64,000 nt of DNA, taken from the NCBI RefSeq assembly GCF_900604935.1, contig NZ_UWPC01000003.1, positions 124,001 to 188,000 on the forward strand. The letters run 5' to 3'. The notes under the pieces were generated by a model. The model saw only the letters and a program-made list of their open reading frames with translations, did no database searches and was not told the origin of the DNA. The DNA is from Vaginisenegalia massiliensis (GTDB lineage: Bacteria; Bacillota; Bacilli; Lactobacillales; Aerococcaceae). The position numbers and the translations under genes were made by a program. Of this stretch, positions 43,118-51,688 are shown piece after piece (the first letter of the stretch is position 1; each line of letters starts with the position of its first letter).

Positions 43118-44502
43118 TGAAACGACGTTTTCCTTTTTTATCCTTCTTTTTAGCCATGTTTGTGTTAACCAGTATCGCCTTATCCTATTTACTGGTCTTC
43201 AATTCTCATCCATTATCTAAGTATTTATCACAAGAGGAAGTCGCGACCAAGACGATTCAAAATAATCAAGAGCAATTGTCTGCCTATTATCAACCGGCTC
43301 ATGTAAAATTTGAAGAAGCGGTTTTCCCAACCACGGCTTATCTGGCTAAGGGTAATCGTCTGTTTGATTTGAATCACTACCCAACCTTGGAAAGTCTTTT
43401 AGTTAAAATTCAACATGCTCCTATCCAGGTGAGGGACATTCGAATTAATCGAAATCTAGAGGATTATCAAGCTCTATATGAGCAAGATTATATTGAATTT
43501 GATTTCCGTCAATCGGTTCCGTTAAGCTTAGTGGATAGTCTTATCAATCTAGGCAATAACCAGGAAACCCCTTTTAAGTTGGATCGGATTTTAATTCCAG
43601 ATTCAGACAAGCGCTTGGCTTATGTGGTTGATACCCGAACGAAATCTTTCATCGAGGTGGAACTAAGTACAGATTTTGATCTGGCGGACTGTTTCAACCA
43701 AGTGAATAAAGTCAAAGAAAATTGGTTATCGGTTGATCGTTATGACCTAAAAGACAAGTCGGTCTACTTGCCTGTGAATGAGCAAGTTATCAAAAGTAAG
43801 ACCTATATCTTAGAAAAAATTCCGGAAAATATGTTCATCTCTTCAGTATTTCCTAACTCAGATTTCGTGATTTCGCAAGCCAATACGACGGATACTAAGA
43901 GTTATCAAAATTATCAATCCACGCTGACTATCTTTGGTAGTAAACAGTTAATGACTATTACAACCAATTCGATTTCTAACCGCGAAAAGATTTCGGAAGA
44001 GCAGAAGCTACGTGAAAGTTTTAAACCAGTAGCTGAAAATGCCTATTGGCGACAAGGCTTACGCTATGATGGTATTCGAAACAATATGGTCACTTATCGT
44101 CGTTTCCTCGATGGGTTTCCTATATACAGTCATTCAAGCATCGAAGATTATGGGGCTTTAAAAGTTTATATGCGAAATACACCAGGTTCAGAAGTCTATC
44201 GTTTTGAAAAACCAACCGTGATTTTGATGGCTAATATCGATGATATGAGTCAGGATATTCCTCTTCTATCGGCGGATGAACTAGTCACAACTCTTACGGG
44301 TGCCGGTGTTAATCTAGATCGAATATCCGATATTCAATTGGTATATGAATGGCAACCGGATATGCAGAATTTTCAAGTGGTGACCTTGATACCTAAGTGG
44401 TATGTCGAAGTGAATGGACGGCAATATTCCTTAGATCAAATTACTCATGGCGATCTTGCTAAACAAGATCAAGCACAAGAGTCTAATACAGAGGGGGAGT
44501 AA
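43117..44502 (+). CDS. yycH: WalK regulator YycH
   Basis: This 461 aa protein has one N-terminal membrane helix (about residues 6-25) and a large extracytoplasmic part, the layout of YycH, which binds WalK together with YycI and tunes its activity. Identification rests on size, topology and position directly after walK. The C-terminal YEWQPDMQNFQVVTLIPKWYV stretch (in two parts: YEWQPDMQNF, LIPKWYV) resembles the family's last repeat. It overlaps the walK stop by one base. Confidence 0.9.
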   Translation: MKRRFPFLSFFLAMFVLTSIALSYLLVFNSHPLSKYLSQEEVATKTIQNNQEQLSAYYQPAHVKFEEAVFPTTAYLAKGNRLFDLNHYPTLESLLVKIQHAPIQVRDIRINRNLEDYQALYEQDYIEFDFRQSVPLSLVDSLINLGNNQETPFKLDRILIPDSDKRLAYVVDTRTKSFIEVELSTDFDLADCFNQVNKVKENWLSVDRYDLKDKSVYLPVNEQVIKSKTYILEKIPENMFISSVFPNSDFVISQANTTDTKSYQNYQSTLTIFGSKQLMTITTNSISNREKISEEQKLRESFKPVAENAYWRQGLRYDGIRNNMVTYRRFLDGFPIYSHSSIEDYGALKVYMRNTPGSEVYRFEKPTVILMANIDDMSQDIPLLSADELVTTLTGAGVNLDRISDIQLVYEWQPDMQNFQVVTLIPKWYVEVNGRQYSLDQITHGDLAKQDQAQESNTEGE

Positions 44503-44503
44503 G

Positions 44504-45349
44504 ATGGACTTTAAGCGAATTCAAGTCTTGTTGGTTTTAATCTTCTTCCTTTTCAATTGTTATTTGGTTACGCAGTTGTACAATAAGTTCAACTACGCCG
44601 ATCAAGTTAATACGACTACGACCTATACGAACATCGAAGATGATTTAAAAGGTCGTAATATTAGTCTATCAAAACCCTTGGACGCCGATCGCGTTCATTT
44701 GCCCATTGTCAAAGCTCCGAAACTTCAGCTCTTACAAGATAATCTCGGTCAGTTAAAGAATCAAAAGGCTGTCGTTGATGCTAATGGCACCCTTAATTCG
44801 ACCTTTAACGCGCCAGTGGATCTAGGTGTGGGCCTAAATAATCAGTCAACAGGCTTATCTAAAGACCAAGCTCAGATAATTCGAGATAACTTCTTAAAGA
44901 ATGGCGAAATGTTTCTCTTTGGTGACCAATATACGCATTGGTGGTATATACCTTCATCTCGTCTGATTATTTTTCGTATGAGCGCCTATGATGGGAAGGC
45001 AATTGTAGATGGATCAGCTGATTTGCGTATTCAATTAGACCAGAACTATCAGATGGTCTCGTATTCTCAAAATTATCAGACTAACTTTTATGCACTAGAA
45101 CAGCCTATTCAGTTAATTTCTGCCAAAGAAGCCGTGACTTTCCTTGATCAACGGATTGAGACCTATCTGCCGAATGATTCTAAGATTCAGCATATTGGGT
45201 TGACGTATTTTCGGTATATGGCGACTAAAGATTTCAGTATCTTTTCTCCTGCATGGGAAATTATCTATTATCGGAGTGATGGTGTTACCAAGTCGATGTT
45301 AGTCGATGCGATTCGTGGTCAAGTACTTAATCATAATCCAGGTGAGTAA
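44504..45349 (+). CDS. yycI: WalK regulator YycI
   Basis: This 281 aa protein has the opening MDFKRIQVLLVLIFFLFNCYL, quoted here as MDFKRIQ followed by one hydrophobic helix, diagnostic of YycI. The rest is extracytoplasmic. It works with YycH to control WalK in the membrane. I place the start at ATG 44504 after GAGGGGGAG; an upstream TTG inside yycH is not needed. It ends the core walRKHI unit. Confidence 0.9.
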   Translation: MDFKRIQVLLVLIFFLFNCYLVTQLYNKFNYADQVNTTTTYTNIEDDLKGRNISLSKPLDADRVHLPIVKAPKLQLLQDNLGQLKNQKAVVDANGTLNSTFNAPVDLGVGLNNQSTGLSKDQAQIIRDNFLKNGEMFLFGDQYTHWWYIPSSRLIIFRMSAYDGKAIVDGSADLRIQLDQNYQMVSYSQNYQTNFYALEQPIQLISAKEAVTFLDQRIETYLPNDSKIQHIGLTYFRYMATKDFSIFSPAWEIIYYRSDGVTKSMLVDAIRGQVLNHNPGE

Positions 45350-45476
45350 CCTTATTTGCATGACACTAGACAATCAGTCTTCATACAAATTTCACTTTTC
45401 CGACGGGCCTTTACCTATCATTACAGTAAATAAACTGATAAAATATGGGTAATAGATTTGGGAGGATGAAGTAGAT

Positions 45477-47387
45477 ATGCGTAATGGGATTCGTTGTTTA
45501 GTGTCATTTTTCATGGTTTTACTTTGTTTGTTGAGCTCACACACAAGCTTGGTTCAGGCTCAGGAAGTAAATTATGATTTTATCAAACAAGAAATTCAAG
45601 CTGATGTTCAATCAGATGGCAGTGTTCATTTTAAAGATTTTCAAACTTATGATGCTGAGCATATGAATGGAGCCAAGTTTGTTTTAGACACGCAAGGATC
45701 TGAAGTGACCGCTTATCGAGTCGGTATTCTTGATCCTAAAACTAAGAAAATCCAATATTTTGAAGAAACTTATTTTGGTCAGGATCGTAACTTCGAAGTA
45801 TCACGCGGAACAAATGAGATTGAGTTTAAAGCCTATCATCCGACCAACAATGCTCAAGTAACCTTCGTCTTTGAATATACGATGAAAGATTTAGTGACCA
45901 ATTATCGTGACACAGCCGTGCTAAATCGTAAAATTATTGGTTCGCATACCGATGAACCTTTTGATGCGGATATCAAGATTAGCTTACCAGGTAAAGTCGA
46001 TAAGAAGGAAGACCTAAGAGCGTGGGCTCATGGTGCTCCTCAAGGGATTATTGAATTGAACCGACAAGGTTCGCATAGTGTGATTCATGCTCAAGTTAAG
46101 GATAATCCTGCCAATCAATTCGTTGAAATCCATGCGTTATTCCCTACGGCCTTAACACCGCAAAATCAAAATCGGGTCGATCAAGCTAAGAAAGCGGATA
46201 TCATTGCCCAAGAAGAGAAGCAAATTAAAGCTGATAAAGCGGCTTATGAACGAAATCGTTTAACTGAAATGCTTGCTTTAACAGCATCATGTTTGTTAGC
46301 TCCTTTGGTTTTATTAAGAGCTTTCTGGGTTTATTTGCGTAACCGTAAGCGGGCTAATCCAAATCCTGTTCATTTACCTCAGCATATATATGAATTACCT
46401 GAAGATATCACACCGGCTATAATGGCTGCAGCTGTGTTAAGAAATAATCCGAACGAAGATGATTTTGCTGCGACGATTCTAGACTTAGCTCGCAAAGGCT
46501 ATATTGAAGTAGAGGAAGTGGCTCGCCAAAAACGAGGTTTCTTATCTAACGGTATTTCCACCACTGTTCAAATTAGTCCGACAGTAAATCCGCCAGCTGA
46601 ATCGAATTTGCTGCGGCATGAGCTTCAAGCCCTCCACTATGTCCAACCAGAAAAACAATCGATTACGCTAGAAGAGTTAGAAGACCGGATGAATGATTCA
46701 GAAAGTTTCCGCCGAAAACAATATGATTATTGGACTAAGTTCCGCGATTCAGCGGCTGTTAAAGGCGAGCAGATTGCTCAGAAAGCAACCAAAGAAACTT
46801 TGCAAGCGTCACTATGGTCAGCCTTTGCTTTATTTGCCACCATTGGGGGTAGTGGTTTGTCCTTAATCATGGCATTGAATGCTAAACCAGAATGGGTACC
46901 TTATGTATTAATAGCAGCGGCCATTTCTGTGCTTGCTTTAGTAATTTTACTCGTTTCGATGAGTAAGTGGCCAATTCGCTCAGCTAAACAAGACCAAATG
47001 AAGCAAGAGTGGCAAGGATTTAAGCAAATGTTACACGATATTGGTCAATTCAATATGCGGGAAATTGGGTCGCTAGCCTTATGGGAAGAATACCTTGTGT
47101 ATGCTGTTTCGCTCGGAGTAGCTGATAAGGTTGTCGATGCGATGAATATGGAATTTAATCCAGGTGAGTTAGCTCAAGGGCGTCTCATTAACGGTGGCAT
47201 GAATGATCCTTATATTTTAGCCCATACCATGCGTTACTCTGTTCGCAATTCTATTTCAACAGCGACGCCTAAATCGACTGGTTCGAGTGGGGGCTATTCA
47301 GGTTCTAACTCCGGTGGTTTCGGTGGGGGCTTCTCTGGTGGCTCCTCCGGTGGTTTCGGTGGCGGATCAGGTTCAAGTGGATTCTAA
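45477..47387 (+). CDS. DUF2207-family membrane protein with Gly/Ser-rich tail
   Basis: This 636 aa protein has a signal peptide (to about residue 29, VQAQ-EV). The extracellular DUF2207 beta domain follows (DVQSDGSVHFKDFQTYDAE). There are membrane helices near 265-285 and 440-490. The cytoplasmic or exposed tail ends in GGFGGGFSGGSSGGFGGGSG, the usual ending in this family. Function unknown. It sits between yycI and walJ, where most wal loci have nothing, so it may be tied to envelope control. GGGAGGATG precedes the start. Confidence 0.85.
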   Translation: MRNGIRCLVSFFMVLLCLLSSHTSLVQAQEVNYDFIKQEIQADVQSDGSVHFKDFQTYDAEHMNGAKFVLDTQGSEVTAYRVGILDPKTKKIQYFEETYFGQDRNFEVSRGTNEIEFKAYHPTNNAQVTFVFEYTMKDLVTNYRDTAVLNRKIIGSHTDEPFDADIKISLPGKVDKKEDLRAWAHGAPQGIIELNRQGSHSVIHAQVKDNPANQFVEIHALFPTALTPQNQNRVDQAKKADIIAQEEKQIKADKAAYERNRLTEMLALTASCLLAPLVLLRAFWVYLRNRKRANPNPVHLPQHIYELPEDITPAIMAAAVLRNNPNEDDFAATILDLARKGYIEVEEVARQKRGFLSNGISTTVQISPTVNPPAESNLLRHELQALHYVQPEKQSITLEELEDRMNDSESFRRKQYDYWTKFRDSAAVKGEQIAQKATKETLQASLWSAFALFATIGGSGLSLIMALNAKPEWVPYVLIAAAISVLALVILLVSMSKWPIRSAKQDQMKQEWQGFKQMLHDIGQFNMREIGSLALWEEYLVYAVSLGVADKVVDAMNMEFNPGELAQGRLINGGMNDPYILAHTMRYSVRNSISTATPKSTGSSGGYSGSNSGGFGGGFSGGSSGGFGGGSGSSGF

Positions 47388-47427
47388 ACCAAGCTCCAAT
47401 CAATCTAAATTTAGAAAGTGGTAAGTT

Positions 47428-48273
47428 ATGCAATTTGTTCCTAAATATCAAGACCCTATGGCACAAGAAGCTCAAGTTGATAGTTTGAGCTTCTCTGTAT
47501 TAGCTTCTGGTTCAAGCGGTAATTGTACGTATATCGAATCCGCAAAGCAGCGCATTCTTGTTGATGCGGGTTTAAGTGGCAAGAAAATTATTAATCTCTT
47601 AGCAGAAATTGATCGCTCTCCTCAAGGTCTTGATGCTATTTTAGTCACTCATGAACACATTGATCATGTTCAAGGAGTGGGGATTCTATCGCGAAAATTT
47701 AATATTCCTATTTATGCGAATCGGGCGACTTGGTCAGTGATGGAAACCATGATTGGTCAAATCGCTCCTGAAAATAAACGCTTTGTCGAGGCGAATCAAT
47801 TAATTAGCCTAGGGGATATAGACGTTCAAACTTATTCTGTCAGTCATGATGCCATCGATCCTCAATTTTATGCCTTTCAAAAGGGCAAGAAAGTCTTTGC
47901 CATGCTAACAGATACGGGCTATGTGAGTGATCGCCTTCTGGGTCAACTTGCTAATGCTTCAGCCTATTTGATTGAAAGTAATCATGAGGTCGAAATGTTA
48001 CGTTATGGTAAGTATCCATGGTCGGTTAAACAACGAATTTTGGGAGATAAGGGCCATCTTAGCAATGAAGATGGAGCTTTAGCTATGAGTCAATTAATTG
48101 GTCAAGCGACGAAACATATTTATTTGGGCCATTTAAGTAAGGATAATAATACGAAAGAGATTGCGATGGATACCATGACCCGGCTTTTGCAAAGCAAAGA
48201 TTTCGCTGTTCACCAAGATTTCAGTCTTAATATGACTGATCCTGCGCAATCTACTCAATTAAGAAAATTATAA
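47428..48273 (+). CDS. walJ: WalJ (YycJ) metallo-beta-lactamase-fold exonuclease
   Basis: This 281 aa cytosolic protein has the motif SVLASGSSGNCTYIES typical of YycJ and the zinc motif THEHIDHVQG (HxHxDH). It also has LTDTGYVSD, SNHE and LGHLSKDNN. YycJ proteins are 5'-3' DNA exonucleases linked to mismatch repair and are encoded in the wal locus of many Firmicutes. The start is ATG 47428 after AAAGTGG. It lies 40 bases after the DUF2207 gene. Confidence 0.93.
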   Translation: MQFVPKYQDPMAQEAQVDSLSFSVLASGSSGNCTYIESAKQRILVDAGLSGKKIINLLAEIDRSPQGLDAILVTHEHIDHVQGVGILSRKFNIPIYANRATWSVMETMIGQIAPENKRFVEANQLISLGDIDVQTYSVSHDAIDPQFYAFQKGKKVFAMLTDTGYVSDRLLGQLANASAYLIESNHEVEMLRYGKYPWSVKQRILGDKGHLSNEDGALAMSQLIGQATKHIYLGHLSKDNNTKEIAMDTMTRLLQSKDFAVHQDFSLNMTDPAQSTQLRKL

Positions 48274-48511
48274 CTGAATTAAGAGAAAGCTCAACTCTGA
48301 GTTCCGTTTGTCTAAAGGCGTTTGCTTAGCTGGGCTAATCTGCACGCTTTGCCAAATGCTTCAGAGCTGAACGAGCTTCCTCACTTTGATGGAGTCTAGT
48401 TCGTCTTTGCAGAAATGACCTCCACTTTGTTTAAGCTCCTAGCTTGCAAATCAAGCTTTGTCGCTTAAGTCAAAGTGATTCATTTCTTAACGCAAAGCCT
48501 CACTTTGTTGG
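48274..48511. repeat. Intergenic stretch with repeated CACTTTG words
   Basis: TCACTTTG occurs at 48381 and 48500, CCACTTTG at 48422 and the inverse CAAAGTGA at 48471. The copies at 48471 and 48500 can form an 8-bp stem at the end of the yfcC transcript. No open frame with a ribosome site is seen. Confidence 0.4.
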
Positions 48512-50035
48512 TTACATGATGGTTTGGAGGGCTAGCATGATGACGCTGAAGATGCCAATAACCACCATGAGTGGCCAAACGAATTTTAACCATTTGTCAT
48601 AGGATACGTCGACCAATTCTAATACGGCCAAAATTAGGCCGGTTGGGGTAATGAAAGCCATCCAACCTTGACCTTCGTTATAAGCTGAGACTACTACGTC
48701 ACGTCCAACGTGGACTACATCGGCTAGAGGAGCCACAATTGGCATAGATAAAGTAGCAAGACCAGAAGATGATGGGATGAAGATTCCTAAGAACGAGAAG
48801 AGAATCATTTGAACGGTAGAGAATAGAACACCGTTAACCCCAGATATAATGCCAGAAGCACTTTGGAGAATTGTGTCAGAAATCATGCCGGCATCCATGA
48901 CAATATTGATGGCCCGAGCTACCGCTACAATCAGAGCTACAGAAATTAATTCTGCTGCGCCATCGATAAAGGTATTGATAGCCTCTTTCTCAGACAAGCC
49001 TGAAATGATCATGCAAATAATACCGATACATAGGAAGAGGGTTGTTAACTCATTGAACCACCAACCTTGGCTAGATACACCCCAAATCATTACGGGGAAC
49101 CCTAAACCAAATAATGTCAACATAAGAGATTTGCGCCAATCAAATGGAATGACGGCGTCTGCGTCATAGTTGTGTAAGAAGCGTTCTTTAATGGCTGGCA
49201 TTTCGTCAGCTAATAAAGATTGAGATGGGTCATTTTTTACTTTGTTAGCATAACGCATTAAATAGAATAATGAAATTAGAGTAGCTAAAACTAAAGAAAT
49301 AAAGCGGAAAGCAATGCCGTCAGTGAATGAAATACCGGCTGCATTGGAGGCAAGAACGACTGAGAAAGGATTGGTTGTTGAGAACATGGTGCCGACGGAT
49401 GAAGCTAAATAAATGGTAGCAATACACACCATAGCATCATAGCCAGAAGCTAAGAAGATCGGCATTAAAATTGGGAAGAAAGCAATCGTTTCTTCAGCCA
49501 TACCAAAGGTTGTACCTCCAGCTGTAATTAAAAGGGTGATAATAACAATTAATAGATATTCTTTGCCTTTGGTTTTACGAGAAAGGGCCGAGATACCAGC
49601 AGCAAATGTGTTGGTCTTGTTCAAGATACCAATTAATCCACCGAGAATTAAAATAAAGGAAATAATATCAATTGATTCAGCAAGACCGGTTACCATTGAC
49701 ATGACCACGGCAACTGGACCTTGTGGTTTGCGACCAATCTTTTTATAAGAATTTGGGATTGCAACGGGCTTGTATACTTTACCGTTTTTGAAATTTTCTA
49801 AGGGGACGGTAATGCCAAGCTTGTCTAGATTTTGTTGGGTAGCTTCGACTACTGTCTCGGCTCCTTCTGCATCCGTTTTAATGAAATGGCCGGCCTCGGC
49901 ATCATAGGCCAAGCGTTCAAATGAACCGGCAGGGATTACCCAAGTAAGTAATGCGGCGAAGATAAGAATAATAAATAAGACCGTATAAGCAGTTGGAAAA
50001 CTACGTTTCTTTTTAACTTTTTGTTGTTCTGTCAT
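48512..50035 (-). CDS. YfcC-family transporter
   Basis: This 507 aa membrane protein has about a dozen hydrophobic segments and the PF03606 (DcuC/YfcC) pattern: AYTVLFIILIFAALLTWVIPAGSFE near the N-terminus, in the family form TWVIPAG, then GGTTFGMAEETIAF and FIPSSSGLATLSMPI. It is a secondary carrier of C4-dicarboxylates, amino acids or short acids; the substrate is not decidable here. It lies on the opposite strand between walJ and htrA. AAAGGAGCAATT precedes the ATG, and a cre-like site lies in its promoter. Confidence 0.88.
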   Translation of the reverse strand: MTEQQKVKKKRSFPTAYTVLFIILIFAALLTWVIPAGSFERLAYDAEAGHFIKTDAEGAETVVEATQQNLDKLGITVPLENFKNGKVYKPVAIPNSYKKIGRKPQGPVAVVMSMVTGLAESIDIISFILILGGLIGILNKTNTFAAGISALSRKTKGKEYLLIVIITLLITAGGTTFGMAEETIAFFPILMPIFLASGYDAMVCIATIYLASSVGTMFSTTNPFSVVLASNAAGISFTDGIAFRFISLVLATLISLFYLMRYANKVKNDPSQSLLADEMPAIKERFLHNYDADAVIPFDWRKSLMLTLFGLGFPVMIWGVSSQGWWFNELTTLFLCIGIICMIISGLSEKEAINTFIDGAAELISVALIVAVARAINIVMDAGMISDTILQSASGIISGVNGVLFSTVQMILFSFLGIFIPSSSGLATLSMPIVAPLADVVHVGRDVVVSAYNEGQGWMAFITPTGLILAVLELVDVSYDKWLKFVWPLMVVIGIFSVIMLALQTIM

Positions 50036-50063
50036 ATAATTGCTCCTTTCATTTTATGAAAAA

Positions 50064-50093
50064 AGAGTATCATGGAAAGCGCTTTATTGCAAT
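50064..50093 (-). promoter_or_regulatory. yfcC promoter with cre-like palindrome in the spacer
   Basis: Reading the minus strand: TTGCAA, a 17-base spacer, then TACTCT with a TGA extension. The spacer contains the perfect palindrome AAAGCGCTTT (plus strand 50076-50085), the core of CcpA cre sites. The outer bases match poorly (11 of 14), so CcpA control is plausible but not certain. Confidence 0.55.
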
Positions 50094-50310
50094 GTATAGT
50101 TGAATAAGTGAGGATAAAATTATGGATAAAATTTATAAAGAGCAGTTTTAACGCAAGAGAGGGTGAAAACACTGTTCTCTATTTTAAGCAAATGCTACAA
50201 TAAAGATACTATTTCATAACTGAATTTCAGAAAATTGTTCTAACTTTTTTCATGAATAAGTGCTATATTGACCATATTCAAGCAACACTGATAATAAAGG
50301 AGTGAATAAT

Positions 50311-51594
50311 ATGCAAGTAAATGAAGAACAAGTACAAGAAACGCTACCCTTAGCCAGTAAAGTTGATACTTCAAAGGTTACGCTTTGGAAGGGATTTGTT
50401 GGGGGATTGTTGGGATCATTTGTCATTCTAGGTATTTTCTTGTTTTTATTTGGAGGTCAAGGGTGGAAGCAATCGGTAGCTTACACGCAAAATAGTCAAC
50501 CCCACGCTTTGGCAGTTAAAACGAGTCCACAAGCAAGCAAAACGTTAAATGACTTTGAAACAGCGATTCTAGGTGCGGTTGAACGAACAAAAGGGGCCGT
50601 TGTATCAATTGGGAATTTACAAGATCCTAAGTCAGGAGACTTATTCGGTTCTTATTCTGGACAGGCTGAATTGCCTGATCCAAATGCCAATTTAGAAGTA
50701 GTTGGAGAAGGATCTGGTGTAATATACAAAATAGAAGGTAATAAAGCTTATATTGTAACCAACAACCACGTCATTGATGGCAATAAAGCCCTTCAAGTCA
50801 TTATGGCTGACGGACAAAAAGTAGATGCTAAGGTATTGGGATCAGATCAGATTACTGATCTGGCTGTGGTGACGATTGATGCCAAATATGCTAAAAATAA
50901 AATTGAATTTGCTAATTCGGATAATATTAAGGTGGGATCTTTGGCTATTGCAATCGGGTCTCCTTTAGGCAGCCATTTTGCTTCTTCGGTTACCCAAGGA
51001 ATTGTGTCAGGCTTAAATCGGTCTATGCCAGTTGATGTTAACCAAGATGGGGTTAAAGATTGGACGGCTAGCTTATTACAAACGGATGCAGCCATTAATC
51101 CGGGTAATTCTGGTGGGGCATTAGTGAATAAAGATGGCCAATTAATAGGTATCAACTCAAATAAATTTTCTTCGACTGGAATCGAAGGAATGGGTTTTGC
51201 TATTCCTAGTAATGAAGTCAAAACAATTATTGATCAATTAGAAAAGAATGGTAAAGTAACCCGACCTGTGTTAGGCATTTCATCAGTCGATGTTAATCTT
51301 TTATCAGATCATTCTCGTATAGATATTCTACAACTTGATCCTGAACAAACTAGTGGGGTCGCTATTCGTGATGTTGAATCAGGTTCTTCCGCTGAAAAAG
51401 CAGGACTTAAGGGCTATGATGTTATTATTGAATTAGATGGTAAGAAAATAGAGGATACAGCAAGCTTAAGGAATGTGCTTTATAATCACAAAGAGGGCGA
51501 TAAGATTGAAGTAAAATACTTACGCCAAGGTAAAGAAGCGCAAACAACGGTGAGTCTCCAAGCTCCTAAAGAGGAATTAAACTCAGGGAATTAA
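50311..51594 (+). CDS. htrA: Surface serine protease HtrA (DegP-like)
   Basis: This 427 aa protease has one membrane anchor near residues 28-50 and a trypsin-like domain with the triad seen as TNNHVIDG (His), ITDLAVV (Asp) and NPGNSGGAL (Ser). One PDZ domain lies at the C-terminus (GVAIRDVESGSSAEKAGL). It degrades misfolded exported proteins. I start at ATG 50311, since AAAGGAG is 8 bases before it; GTG 50302 overlaps that site. An extended -10 (TGCTATATT, 50261-50269) lies 42 bases upstream. HtrA typically neighbours the wal genes and rlmH. Confidence 0.95.
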   Translation: MQVNEEQVQETLPLASKVDTSKVTLWKGFVGGLLGSFVILGIFLFLFGGQGWKQSVAYTQNSQPHALAVKTSPQASKTLNDFETAILGAVERTKGAVVSIGNLQDPKSGDLFGSYSGQAELPDPNANLEVVGEGSGVIYKIEGNKAYIVTNNHVIDGNKALQVIMADGQKVDAKVLGSDQITDLAVVTIDAKYAKNKIEFANSDNIKVGSLAIAIGSPLGSHFASSVTQGIVSGLNRSMPVDVNQDGVKDWTASLLQTDAAINPGNSGGALVNKDGQLIGINSNKFSSTGIEGMGFAIPSNEVKTIIDQLEKNGKVTRPVLGISSVDVNLLSDHSRIDILQLDPEQTSGVAIRDVESGSSAEKAGLKGYDVIIELDGKKIEDTASLRNVLYNHKEGDKIEVKYLRQGKEAQTTVSLQAPKEELNSGN

Positions 51595-51618
51595 GTGGCC
51601 GCTCTATCATAAGTAAGA

Positions 51619-51659
51619 AAAATCCCCTACATCAACTCCATGTTGGTGTAGGGGATTTT
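51619..51659. terminator. Bidirectional terminator between htrA and pht
   Basis: AAAATCCCCTACATCAAC pairs with GTTGGTGTAGGGGATTTT over a 5-base loop, with T-runs on both strands. It serves the convergent htrA and pht genes. Confidence 0.92.
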
Positions 51660-51688
51660 GCTATTTTGCCGATAAAACGAAGTCGGAC

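Noticed and set aside
43117-45349. WalR boxes near the L,D-transpeptidase and DUF2207 genes
   Set aside because: Half-sites such as TTTACC and ATTACA occur near 45410, but with 4-base rather than 5-base spacing, so they do not fit the direct-repeat consensus.
50122-50151. Nine-codon frame in the yfcC-htrA spacer
   Set aside because: GAGGA precedes the ATG, but the frame is too short to separate from chance and has no features.
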